From assembly GCA_937951695.1 (NCBI GenBank), contig CALFBL010000252.1, forward strand, positions 1 to 15,278: a DNA stretch of 15,278 bases, in the 5' to 3' direction. The notes beneath the pieces are model-generated. The model had not been told where the DNA came from and ran no database searches. It saw only the letters and a program-made list of their open reading frames with translations. The stretch's first letter is position 1; each line of letters begins with the position of its first letter. The position numbers were made by a program, and so were the translations under genes. This stretch comes from an uncultured Granulosicoccaceae bacterium (GTDB lineage: Bacteria; Pseudomonadota; Gammaproteobacteria; Granulosicoccales; Granulosicoccaceae). Positions 1-7,817 of this stretch are shown here, piece by piece.

Positions 1-735
1 AACCTGCTGCACACCGCGCTGGAGAGTTTTTGGGGTTCGGTGAAAAGCTCAGCGACGCTGCACTCGATGGACGAGCCAGCCTGCGATGATGAAATTCATC
101 GTTGCATTGAGTTTGCGCTTAAACAATGTCACGTCGAGCCCTCGCTAGCAGAACTTGAACGACCGCGCATCAAGCGATTAATCGACGATTGGCTTGCGCT
201 TGAAAAATCTCGTGTGACAGGATTTACCGTTGAGGCCATGGAGCAGGAAAATTTGGTGGACTTGTTCGGGATCCAACTGCGGGTGATGATTGATCGTATC
301 GATCGTCTTGATACCGGTGAGCGGATCATTCTCGACTACAAAACCGGTAGCAATAACCGTCCGTCGGAGTGGGCCAATGATCGTATCGGTAACCCGCAGC
401 TTCCTTTGTACGCAACCATTAATTCGGATGTGGAAGGGGTGAGCTTTGCGCAGGTGGTGCAGAACAACATGAAATTTAAAGGCTTGGCGGCAGATGCAAC
501 CTGGTTGCCTCGAGTCACCACAAAGGTGTCGTCTGCCGCCGATGCACCCGATGATTGGGAGGGTTGGCGCGAGCATTGGACAGCGTCGTTAGAATTGCTG
601 GTGGCAGAAGTGCGCGAAGGTTACGCCGCCATTACTCCCGAGGCGAAAGCTTGCGTGTATTGTGATTTAAAACCCCTGTGCCGTTATCGAGCCGATGAAT
701 TCGAGACTATCGACGAGGAAGCAACCGGTGAGTGA
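1..735 (+). CDS. PD-(D/E)XK nuclease with Fe-S cluster, AddB-like DNA repair protein (5' end missing)
   Basis: Frame 1 is open from the first base, so this is the C-terminal part of a longer protein; the GTG at 40 is internal. The nuclease domain is visible in order: the LLHTALE helix with its His codon at base 10, an Asp at 301 (RIDR), the core LDYKTG with Asp at 334 and Lys at 340, then a QLPLY motif. This is the RecB/AddB nuclease layout and the catalytic residues are intact. Near the end, Cys codons at 652, 661 and 679 form C-x2-C-x5-C, the pattern of AddB-type Fe-S nucleases; the fourth Cys is expected upstream of the His motif, outside the window. The partner helicase gene follows with an overlap, as in addBA operons. 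The likely role is resection of double-strand DNA ends. Whether it is true AddB or a relative cannot be decided without its N-terminus. Confidence 0.88.
   Translation, partial: NLLHTALESFWGSVKSSATLHSMDEPACDDEIHRCIEFALKQCHVEPSLAELERPRIKRLIDDWLALEKSRVTGFTVEAMEQENLVDLFGIQLRVMIDRIDRLDTGERIILDYKTGSNNRPSEWANDRIGNPQLPLYATINSDVEGVSFAQVVQNNMKFKGLAADATWLPRVTTKVSSAADAPDDWEGWREHWTASLELLVAEVREGYAAITPEAKACVYCDLKPLCRYRADEFETIDEEATGE
715..720 (+). promoter_or_regulatory. Ribosome binding site deciding the helicase start
   Basis: GAGGAA lies within the end of the upstream nuclease gene, with its AGGA core (716-719) eight bases before the GTG at 728. The earlier ATG at 695 has no purine-rich motif before it, so this site favours GTG 728. 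Confidence 0.55.
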
Positions 736-3700
736 TTCTAGGGTTACGCCCAACGCCTCTGATGCCTCTCATGAATCTGACGCACCCGGGGCGTCGGTGG
801 CAGACAGTGTGGCGCGCGCCCGCGCGCTCGATCCGAAAACCTCCTTTATTGTTCAAGCGCCAGCGGGTTCTGGCAAAACCGAGCTGCTAACACGGCGCGT
901 ATTAACGCTATTGGCCACGGTTAACGAACCTGAAGAAATTCTTGCGATTACCTTTACCCGCAAGGCCGCCGCGGAAATGCGCGCTCGCGTGGTCGAGGCC
1001 CTGCAAGAGGCGCATACACAAGCCGTACCAGCAAACCCATTCGAGCGCGAAGGTTATAATCTGGCATCGGCTGTATTGCAGCGCGATGCCGAGCTGCAGT
1101 GGGGCCTGCTGGAGAATCCGGATCGATTACGCATGAGTACCATTGATTCATTGTGTTCGATGTTGGCGCAACAACTGCCGGTGACCTCTACGCTGGGCGG
1201 TGTAGCCAATCCGGTTGATGACGCATCGCCGCTGTATCGGGAAGCGGCACGACGTCGATTGAAAACCGGAACCGCGAATTATCGGCAACTACTGGCGACC
1301 GTGGGCAATAAGTTCGATCGTGCGGAAAACCTATTAGCGGGGATGTTGTCCACACGCGATCAATGGCTGCGCTATCGTGTTCTGTTTGAGCACGACGATC
1401 GTGCGGCACTGAGAGAGTGGCTGGAAAATCAGTTGAAAGCGTTGGTTGAGCGTGAATTGGGTGTATTTGAACGTGCTGCCCGGCAATCCGGTGTAGAGCA
1501 CTTATTAAAGACTGAACTGTTGCCATTACTGAACTACGCCACCGGTGCCTTGAATCAGTTAGGCCTGATAAACCCAGAAGCAAAAGCAAGTCGAGACTTA
1601 CTGGCTACGCTGACAGAGGCGCCGGCGTTAAACGCTGATAATCTGCAGGCGTGGCAGGCGATGCTCGAATGCGTGTTCACCGCTAAAGGTAAATCTTTAC
1701 GCAAACGTTTTGTACGTACCGACGGTTTTCCCGTCACCAAGAAAGATGCCGCGATAGTGGGTATCAGTGAAAGTGAAGCCAGAGCTCGCAGTGATGGTAT
1801 GAAGGCGTTGGTAGGCGCGCTGGAGGATTCATCGGCGCTGGTGCCCGTGATGCAAACGGTGTTGAACTTGCCAGAACCGACGTACTCCGATTCTCAATGG
1901 GCGTTGGTGGAGGAGTTGTTGACCGAGTTACCCGGGTTGGAACGATCGTTACATGCGGTGTTTGTCGACCATTCAGCCATCGATTTTATAGAAATCGCCC
2001 TGCGTGCCAAGCGTGCGCTGGGCGAAGAAGATGCCCCTACCGATTTAGCGCTGGCCATGGATCTACGCTTAAGGCATGTGCTGGTGGATGAATTTCAGGA
2101 TACCTCTCGTTCGCAGTTTGAGTTGTTTCAACAACTGGTTGCTGGATGGGAGCGTGGGGATGGACGCACCTTCTTTGTGGTGGGTGATCCGATGCAAAGC
2201 ATTTACGCGTTTCGGGCAGCGGAGGTCAGTCTGTTCTACCACGCCAAAGCCAACGGGATATCGACAGAGGTGGTGTTGGAGTCGCTCACTCTAACGGTCA
2301 ATTTCCGCTCTTCGCCTGATGTGGTGACTTGGGTTAATGATACTTTTTCGGCGATCTTTGTACCCTCTGAAGAAGCGGATCCTGCCGTAGGAGCTATCGC
2401 TTATTCACACTCGGTTGCGAACCGTTCCAACCCGGGAGCGGTTCATGTTCACCCTTTGTTGAATCAATCGGAGGATGAAGCAGGCGATGTTGTGGCCGAT
2501 CTGGTCTGCGACACCTTGTCCAGTGAGGACTATCAACATGATGCATCACGGCGTATCGCCATCCTGGTTCGATCGCGGACGGCGGCTGCGCCGATTTTTC
2601 GAGCCCTGCAACGACGTGGCGTGCAAAGTTTGTCGGTCGACATGGATTCCCTTGGTGAGCAACCGGTGGTGATGGATCTGTTGTCGTTGACGCTTGCGTT
2701 GCAGTTTCCCCACAATCGATTGCATTGGTTATCGATTCTGCGCGCGCCCTGGTGTGGCTTGTCACTGGGCGACTTACATTGTTTGACGCACGATCCGGAA
2801 GGCACTCATCGCTATCATTCGATGCTGACGTTGATCACCGACGAGATGCGCATCGCACAGTTGAGTCAGGAGGGTCGGCAACGATTAAGCAAATTTCTCG
2901 ATGTTATTGGACCTGCCCATGAACGGGCTTCACGTTCGTCGTTGGTCACTTGGGTCGAAGCGGTGTGGTTGCAGTTGGGTGGGCCGATGTTGTGTCAGCG
3001 CGCGATGGATAAAAACGCCGCCGAACGCTGTTTGAAAACCCTGTATGAACTGGAAGCGCGAGGCGAGTTGTGGCAGCCGCGGGTGATGCAAAAAGCGATG
3101 GACAGGCTCTATGCGGTCACTCCCGATGACGGTTCGGCCAAAGTACACATCATGACCATGCATAAATCCAAAGGGCTGGAATTCGATACCGTCATATTGC
3201 CCAGCTTGAACCGTTCCACCCGGGGTAACGATACACCGCTGCTGGACTGGAGCGTGGTTGATGCGGACAGTGCCGGGGCATCGGCCATGTTGCTCGCGCC
3301 GATGGCAGAGCGCGGGGCAACGGCAAAAGAGAAATCATTGGGTAATCTGGTTAAATCGGTAAAGTCAGTCGGCGACGATCAGGAGACGCGGCGATTGTTG
3401 TACGTCGCTTGTACTCGGGCGGTCAGGCAGTTGCATCTGCTGGCGCAAGTGCGTGTACCAGCCGATGGTTTGCTAAAAGCGACGAATCGAAGCTTGCTCG
3501 ATCCCTTGTGGCCGTGTGTGCAAGCTAGTTTTAACGCCGCAGCGGCGTCTGTTGCTGTGGAATCGGTGGATGACGATGAGTTACCGGCGAATTCAAGTGC
3601 GGCCGCATCGGCGGTACCGCCGCCATTGCTGGAACGAGTTGCCAGCGACTGGTCAATGCCAAAGTTGCCCAGTTACACGTCGCCAGCAGCTGAAGACGGC

Positions 3701-4285
3701 GTTGACCCGGATGACGCCACACTGTCGGTCGAGTATCTGTGGGCAGGGCGTACCGCACGAGCGGTGGGAACCGTGGTGCACCGTCATATGGAGCGATTTC
3801 ACGCGCAGGGATTACCGTCCGGGGATGAAAGTGGTGCGTTGTTGCCCGTGGTGATGCGTCAGCTAAGGCAGCAAGGATTGCCTGAGACGGAATTGATGGA
3901 TTCCGCGAAAGTGGTCATTGATGCGTTAACAAATGTCGCAAGTGATCAGCGTGGCCAGTGGCTTTACGATTCTTCACACAGAGACGCGAAAGCCGAATGG
4001 GCTCTGACGAACGTTGCCGACAATGGCACTGAGCGGCGCGTAATCGATCGTACGTTTGTGGCTGAAGATGGTACTCGCTGGATCATCGATTTCAAAACGG
4101 GCGACCATAGGGGCGGAGATCTGGAGGGCTTTCTGACTCGGGAAGTGGAGCGTTATGGGCCGCAATTGCGTCGATATGCTGAAATTTTGTCCAATTTTGA
4201 CGATACCCCGCCGCGCCTGGCGCTGTACTTTCCGCTACTGCAGGCGTTTCGCGAGGTGCCCTTGGTTGATACGGCCGGTGCGTAG
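728..4285 (+). CDS. UvrD/Rep-family helicase with C-terminal PD-(D/E)XK nuclease (AddA/RecB-like)
   Basis: This is a superfamily 1A ATP-dependent DNA helicase fused to a nuclease, about 1185 residues, near the usual AddA/RecB length. Numbered from GTG 728, the motifs are Walker A APAGSGKT 44-51, Ia TFTRKAAAEM about 75-84, II DEFQD 454-458, III GDPMQ 486-490, IV NFR 525-527, V TMHKSKGLE 810-818 and VI LLYVACTRA 890-898. The nuclease domain has His1018, Asp1107 and the core IIDFKTG with Asp1121 and Lys1123, followed by YGPQLRRYAEIL. Both ATPase and nuclease therefore look active. GTG 728 was chosen for its ribosome binding site; ATG 695 would add 11 residues. It overlaps the AddB-like gene by eight bases, so translation is probably coupled. 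The expected role is end unwinding and processing for RecA-dependent repair. Chi recognition cannot be judged here. Confidence 0.93.
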   Translation: MSDSRVTPNASDASHESDAPGASVADSVARARALDPKTSFIVQAPAGSGKTELLTRRVLTLLATVNEPEEILAITFTRKAAAEMRARVVEALQEAHTQAVPANPFEREGYNLASAVLQRDAELQWGLLENPDRLRMSTIDSLCSMLAQQLPVTSTLGGVANPVDDASPLYREAARRRLKTGTANYRQLLATVGNKFDRAENLLAGMLSTRDQWLRYRVLFEHDDRAALREWLENQLKALVERELGVFERAARQSGVEHLLKTELLPLLNYATGALNQLGLINPEAKASRDLLATLTEAPALNADNLQAWQAMLECVFTAKGKSLRKRFVRTDGFPVTKKDAAIVGISESEARARSDGMKALVGALEDSSALVPVMQTVLNLPEPTYSDSQWALVEELLTELPGLERSLHAVFVDHSAIDFIEIALRAKRALGEEDAPTDLALAMDLRLRHVLVDEFQDTSRSQFELFQQLVAGWERGDGRTFFVVGDPMQSIYAFRAAEVSLFYHAKANGISTEVVLESLTLTVNFRSSPDVVTWVNDTFSAIFVPSEEADPAVGAIAYSHSVANRSNPGAVHVHPLLNQSEDEAGDVVADLVCDTLSSEDYQHDASRRIAILVRSRTAAAPIFRALQRRGVQSLSVDMDSLGEQPVVMDLLSLTLALQFPHNRLHWLSILRAPWCGLSLGDLHCLTHDPEGTHRYHSMLTLITDEMRIAQLSQEGRQRLSKFLDVIGPAHERASRSSLVTWVEAVWLQLGGPMLCQRAMDKNAAERCLKTLYELEARGELWQPRVMQKAMDRLYAVTPDDGSAKVHIMTMHKSKGLEFDTVILPSLNRSTRGNDTPLLDWSVVDADSAGASAMLLAPMAERGATAKEKSLGNLVKSVKSVGDDQETRRLLYVACTRAVRQLHLLAQVRVPADGLLKATNRSLLDPLWPCVQASFNAAAASVAVESVDDDELPANSSAAASAVPPPLLERVASDWSMPKLPSYTSPAAEDGVDPDDATLSVEYLWAGRTARAVGTVVHRHMERFHAQGLPSGDESGALLPVVMRQLRQQGLPETELMDSAKVVIDALTNVASDQRGQWLYDSSHRDAKAEWALTNVADNGTERRVIDRTFVAEDGTRWIIDFKTGDHRGGDLEGFLTREVERYGPQLRRYAEILSNFDDTPPRLALYFPLLQAFREVPLVDTAGA

Positions 4286-4365
4286 GGGCATGCAACGGGT
4301 TCAGTGAGCGGGTAAGTGCTTGGTTGGCTTCGATTTTACTGAAAGGTCCGTGTATCATAAGCGGT

Positions 4366-4458
4366 ATGCCAAAACCGATTAAACGCATTGTCGGCTTCGC
4401 CCTGCTGGTGTTGACCGTCGGCCTCTTATCCTGTCAGTCGATGATGGATTTTATATAG
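4366..4458 (+). CDS. Putative micro-lipoprotein, 30 residues
   Basis: This small ORF runs from ATG 4366 to TAG 4456-4458. It encodes a charged start (MPKPIKR), a hydrophobic stretch of about 13 residues and LLSC, which fits a lipobox with Cys23. The mature peptide would be only eight residues, CQSMMDFI. The stop lies two bases before the ATG of the XpaC-like gene, which has no Shine-Dalgarno site of its own; that spacing is typical of translational coupling and supports real translation here. The ORF's own ribosome binding site is weak. TATCAT at 4353-4358 resembles a -10 box and would place transcription start almost at the ATG, but no good -35 box is present. I recognise no family. It could be a small envelope lipoprotein, or a leader peptide whose translation opens the next gene. 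Confidence 0.5.
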   Translation: MPKPIKRIVGFALLVLTVGLLSCQSMMDFI

Positions 4459-4460
4459 CC

Positions 4461-5315
4461 ATGTCCGCTGCGCGACGGATTGATTCAACTGTACCGAAGA
4501 AAATACAATGGCGTGGATTGCTGCTGTACTTTCTCGCCTTCCCCTTGGTGCCTGCTGCGTTGATAGCGCTGGTCGGTGGCCAGTTGCTCGCAGCTCTTGC
4601 TAACGGCGCAGCGCTTGGCTTGATCTATGTGGGGGCGACCTTCATTCGCCGTGGCATCGCTTTGCAAAGCGAAGCATCCCGGCGTGCGTGGAAGCGCCGA
4701 GCCAGTCCCAAACCTTATCGACTGGTCGGCACGGGGCTGGTCTCGGTGGCGGTTTTTTTGGTGGCATGGTTAGGCATTACCAACCATGGCGGTTACAGTA
4801 TGGTGGTCAGTGTCGCGTTTGCCGCAGCAACGTTCCTCGGCGGTTACCTGTACTACGACTTCGATGCCTCGGCACGCAAAGGCTCCGTGCCGTTGGTTGG
4901 CATTACCACTGAAGAGCTGATTGACCTGCTCGATGAGGCTGAAGATCGCATTGAAGCGATAGAGCGTGCTGGTAAATCCATCAAGAACGTTGAATTCCGC
5001 GATCGGCTGCGACGGATAACCGAAGAGGCGAGAAACATTACCTCCGCCATCGAAGAAGATCCAACCGATGCCCGCCGGGCGCGAAAATTTTTGAAAGTGT
5101 ATCTCGATGGCGCGCAACAAGTGACTGAAGGCTATGCGCGCATGCACACCGCAGGTAACGGCGAGCAGCTGGAAGATAACTTCAGGCGTGTGCTCACAAC
5201 CATTGAAACGGTGATCGCCGATCAGCAGCAAAAACTGAAAGAGAACAATGCCAGTGAGCTGGATGTGCAGATAGACGTGTTACAGATGCAACTGGAAAAG
5301 GAAGGGGTGGTTTAA
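4461..5315 (+). CDS. XpaC-like membrane protein (5-bromo-4-chloroindolyl phosphate hydrolysis family)
   Basis: The 284-residue protein has four predicted membrane segments in two hairpins (about 20-38, 40-62, 88-106 and 112-132). A basic loop near 63-85 lies between the hairpins. The remaining half (about 148-283) is charged, helical and probably coiled-coil, most likely on the cytoplasmic side. This layout and the ITTEELIDLLDEAEDRI region resemble XpaC. The family name comes from a Bacillus colony-colour phenotype and does not show that the protein is a phosphatase; I see no hydrolase motif. In Bacillus subtilis xpaC sits beside the TelA homologue yaaN, and here a TelA-family gene is also next, 179 bases away, which supports the call. 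There is no clear ribosome binding site before ATG 4461, so the start probably depends on coupling to the micro-ORF. Confidence 0.75.
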   Translation: MSAARRIDSTVPKKIQWRGLLLYFLAFPLVPAALIALVGGQLLAALANGAALGLIYVGATFIRRGIALQSEASRRAWKRRASPKPYRLVGTGLVSVAVFLVAWLGITNHGGYSMVVSVAFAAATFLGGYLYYDFDASARKGSVPLVGITTEELIDLLDEAEDRIEAIERAGKSIKNVEFRDRLRRITEEARNITSAIEEDPTDARRARKFLKVYLDGAQQVTEGYARMHTAGNGEQLEDNFRRVLTTIETVIADQQQKLKENNASELDVQIDVLQMQLEKEGVV

Positions 5316-5318
5316 AAG

Positions 5319-5328
5319 ACCGCGCGGT
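5319..5328. repeat. Ten-base perfect palindrome after the XpaC-like gene
   Basis: ACCGCGCGGT is its own reverse complement and lies four bases after the stop codon of the upstream gene. It is too short and lacks a loop or T-tract, so it is not a terminator by itself. It could be a protein-binding half of the telA control region or chance. Confidence 0.3.
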
Positions 5329-5352
5329 GGCCCACGGAGACCGCAAAACTGA

Positions 5353-5372
5353 TGCACAGGTTTTATTGTGCA
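5353..5372. promoter_or_regulatory. Operator-like inverted repeat upstream of telA-type gene
   Basis: TGCACA (5353-5358) and TGTGCA (5367-5372) are exact inverted copies separated by an AT-rich eight-base spacer. The centre lies about 55 bases upstream of the candidate -35 box, so an activator site fits better than a repressor site. The core does not match the CRP consensus spacing. The same bases could form a weak RNA hairpin if transcription reads through from the XpaC-like gene. Confidence 0.4.
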
Positions 5373-5416
5373 AGGAATTTAGTAAGCATTATCGTGTAGA
5401 GGTTTTAGCTCAAGCA

Positions 5417-5444
5417 TTGAAGTAACCCGAACAGAACTTATGAT
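5417..5444 (+). promoter_or_regulatory. Candidate sigma-70 promoter for the telA-SPFH-zinc ribbon genes
   Basis: TTGAAG at 5417-5422 and TATGAT at 5439-5444 are separated by 16 bases. Four of six -35 bases and five of six -10 bases match consensus. Transcription would start near 5451, giving a leader of about 44 bases. The location in the largest gap of the module fits a second transcription start for the three downstream genes. Confidence 0.45.
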
Positions 5445-5494
5445 TGAATATTGTTTGAACAGTAATCGCGCTCGCTAAACAGAAGGAAGAGACC

Positions 5495-6658
5495 ATGGCA
5501 GAAACTAAAGTGGATTCAGCGGTCGGCATCGACGTATTGCCGGGTACCGAATTATTGCCGGAACTGACGCACGACATCGTGCCCTACGACGATACTTCAC
5601 CCGAAGAGCGCTCACGCATCGATCGTCTGATGACCGAAATTAACTTGGCTGACAGCAATTCGGTGATTTTTTTCGGCAGCAAAGCCCAGCAGGAACTCAC
5701 CACCATTTCCGACAGCATGCTTGAAGGTGTGCGTAATAAGGATCTGGGCTCAGCGGGTGCATCGCTGAATCAAATGGTGACTGTGCTGCGCGGCTTTAAA
5801 GTCGAGAACTACGACCCGAACAACCGTCCGGGCTTTCTGCAAAGAATCTGGCAGAAGCTGTTTGGCAGCGTGACACCGGTGGCGAAATTCATTCAACAAT
5901 ACGAAGGGGTTCGAAGTCAGGTCGATACGGTAACCGATGATCTGGAAGGCCATAAAACCCAATTGCTACGCGATATTAAATCGTTGGACAAATTGTATGC
6001 TGCGAACCTTGAGTACTTTCATAACCTGGAACTCTACATATTGGCCGGTGAGAAAAAGCTGGCGTACATCGACGACACCATGATCCCCGAAGCCGAACAG
6101 AAAGCCGCGTCCAGTGATGATGTGCTGGCAGCGCAGGACTTACGCGACATGCGTAGCGGTCGTGATGATCTTGAGCGACGCGTACACGATTTGCGCTTAA
6201 CTCGTCAGGTGGCCATGCAAGGCCTACCCAGTATTCGACTTATTCAGGAAAATGACAAAGGCCTGGTCAATAAAATCAATTCAACCTTGGTTAATACGGT
6301 ACCGCTGTGGCGCCAGCAACTGGCTCAGGCGGTCACCATCTTTCGTTCTGCACAGGCTGCCAAAAGTGTTCGTGCAGCCAGCGATCTCACTAACGATTTA
6401 CTGGAGAAGAACGCGGATAATTTGCGCACCGCCAACCGTACGGTACGTGAAGAGATAGAACGCGGCGTGTTTGACGTTAATGCGGTTAAAAAAGCCAACG
6501 ATAACCTGATAGCAACGGTCGAAGAGAGTCTGCAAATCGCCGACGAAGGTAAGCGACGCCGGGCAGAGGCCGAGAAGAGTCTGGCCGACATGGAAGAGAG
6601 CCTCAAGGCGACGTTGAAGCGGGCGGCTGCCAAGCCATCCTCGGGTACAGCCGCGTAA
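5495..6658 (+). CDS. TelA-family protein (toxic anion resistance family)
   Basis: The 387-residue protein is soluble, acidic at its start and almost entirely helical. The conserved TelA features are visible: a LMTEINLADSNSVIFFGSKAQ-type block (about 45-65), the FLQRIWQKLFG region (114-124), then a long helical section with KLYAANLEYFHNLELYILAGEKKL (about 166-189). Family members are linked by name to tellurite and other toxic anions and occur beside Ter-type and membrane-stress genes, but the biochemical role is unknown, and no tellurite-specific evidence exists here. The ATG at 5495 has a good ribosome binding site (AGGA at 5484-5487, seven bases away). It sits between the XpaC-like gene and an SPFH gene 28 bases downstream, with which it probably shares a transcript. 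The long coiled-coil form suggests a scaffold that binds membrane partners. Confidence 0.9.
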   Translation: MAETKVDSAVGIDVLPGTELLPELTHDIVPYDDTSPEERSRIDRLMTEINLADSNSVIFFGSKAQQELTTISDSMLEGVRNKDLGSAGASLNQMVTVLRGFKVENYDPNNRPGFLQRIWQKLFGSVTPVAKFIQQYEGVRSQVDTVTDDLEGHKTQLLRDIKSLDKLYAANLEYFHNLELYILAGEKKLAYIDDTMIPEAEQKAASSDDVLAAQDLRDMRSGRDDLERRVHDLRLTRQVAMQGLPSIRLIQENDKGLVNKINSTLVNTVPLWRQQLAQAVTIFRSAQAAKSVRAASDLTNDLLEKNADNLRTANRTVREEIERGVFDVNAVKKANDNLIATVEESLQIADEGKRRRAEAEKSLADMEESLKATLKRAAAKPSSGTAA

Positions 6659-6686
6659 ACTCGATCAAGTAAAAAAGGAGTTAGCA

Positions 6687-7775
6687 ATGGGATTATTCAG
6701 CCGGTTGTTTCAGGAATTTGTCGACGTCATCGATTGGCTCGACAACACCAACGACACCATGGTGTATCGCTTTGAGCGCTATGGCAACGAGATAAAGTAC
6801 GGGGCGAAATTAATTGTTCGCGAAAGTCAGTTTGCTGTCTTCGTCAACGAAGGCGAGGTGGCTGATGTATTAGGCCCAGGCACCTATGAACTAGAAACGA
6901 AAAACTTACCCATTCTCACCACTCTGCAAAACTGGCACCACGGGTTTGAAAGCCCGTTCAAGGCGGAGGTGTATTTTATCAACGCCCGGCGCTTTACCGA
7001 TCTGAAATGGGGAACCAAGCAACCGTTGATAATTCGAGATTCTGAATTCGGTGGAATGCGTGTTCGTGCATTTGGCAACTATTCAGTGCGGGTAACCGAT
7101 CCGTTAAAGTTCATCCGTGAAATTGTGGGCACCGACGGTGTCTTTACCACCGATGAAGTCAGTAATGAGCTGCGCAATCTCATCACCTCGCGGTTTGCGT
7201 CTGTGGTGGGTAATTCGGGTATTCCGGTGTTGGACATGGCAGCGAATTACGATCAGTTGGGGGAGTTTCTGACCGCTCGCATCGGTCCCGAGTTTGGTGA
7301 GTACGGCCTGGAATTGTCCCGGGTGCTGGTGGAAAATATTTCCTTGCCACCGGCGGTATCGGAAGCGCTCGATAAACGTACCAGTATGGGTATGACCGGT
7401 AACCTCGATGAGTATCTGAAGTACCAGACCGGTGTTGCCATGGAAAGCGCTGCGGGTAATTCCGCAGGCGGTGCATCCGAAGGGATTGGCATGGGCGTGG
7501 GTCTGGCTATGGCCAATCGCATGAACGACAGTTTCGGTTCAGCCGGTGCCCCGCCGCCCGTGCCGAAAGCGTTGCAGTTCCATGTGGCAAACGGGCAGGA
7601 TGCCACCGGACCTTTCGCCGTCGAAGACATCGCCAAGCAAATCAAAGCGGGTGCGATGGATGCCGACACACTGGTCTGGTCTCCATCTATGCAACGGTGG
7701 CGAGCGGCAGGGCAGGTGCACGCCTTGTCAGAGCTGTTTGATGCCGACGTTCCTCCACCACCTCTGCCCAGTTAG
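6687..7775 (+). CDS. SPFH-domain protein with C-terminal GYF_2 domain (YdjI-like)
   Basis: The 362-residue protein starts with an amphipathic segment (MGLFSRLFQEFVDVIDWL) likely to lie on the membrane, as there is no transmembrane helix. An SPFH (flotillin-like) domain of the YdjI or 'virion core protein' subgroup spans about 25-235, including the ESQFAVFVNEGEVADVLGPG strand-rich block (47-66) and the FGEYGLELSRVLVENISLP block (203-221). A Gly/Ala/Met-rich helix follows (250-283), then a proline linker (289-293) and a GYF_2 domain (about 297-351) with the signature GPF and TLVWSPSMQRW. The tail is PPPPLPS. The gene has a strong ribosome binding site (AAGGAG 6675-6680). SPFH proteins oligomerise and organise membrane microdomains; the GYF_2 domain probably recruits partners. 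B. subtilis YdjI has a different C-terminus, so the fusion is a lineage-specific swap. Confidence 0.9.
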   Translation: MGLFSRLFQEFVDVIDWLDNTNDTMVYRFERYGNEIKYGAKLIVRESQFAVFVNEGEVADVLGPGTYELETKNLPILTTLQNWHHGFESPFKAEVYFINARRFTDLKWGTKQPLIIRDSEFGGMRVRAFGNYSVRVTDPLKFIREIVGTDGVFTTDEVSNELRNLITSRFASVVGNSGIPVLDMAANYDQLGEFLTARIGPEFGEYGLELSRVLVENISLPPAVSEALDKRTSMGMTGNLDEYLKYQTGVAMESAAGNSAGGASEGIGMGVGLAMANRMNDSFGSAGAPPPVPKALQFHVANGQDATGPFAVEDIAKQIKAGAMDADTLVWSPSMQRWRAAGQVHALSELFDADVPPPPLPS

Positions 7776-7817
7776 GTCGTAGCTGACAAACCGCAACCAC
7801 ACTGATCAAGAGAATTT

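Noticed and set aside
4092..4388. Minus-strand ORF of 98 codons across the end of the helicase gene and the following gap
   Set aside because: It lies mostly opposite the conserved nuclease domain of the helicase, has no recognisable domain and no ribosome binding site; it is best read as a shadow.
5317..5344. Direct repeat AGACCGC (5317-5323 and 5338-5344)
   Set aside because: It is only seven bases, occurs twice, and overlaps the palindrome; it may be chance in a GC-rich stretch.
5433..5460. Sigma-E-like promoter (AGAACTT with TTTGA downstream) before telA
   Set aside because: It lacks the leading GG of GGAACTT and the TCTGA-type -10; the overlapping sigma-70 match is better.
5495..6658. 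Reading this locus as a dedicated tellurite-resistance operon
   Set aside because: The family name is historical; no terB, terC, terD or tehAB-type gene is present here, so a general envelope role fits better.
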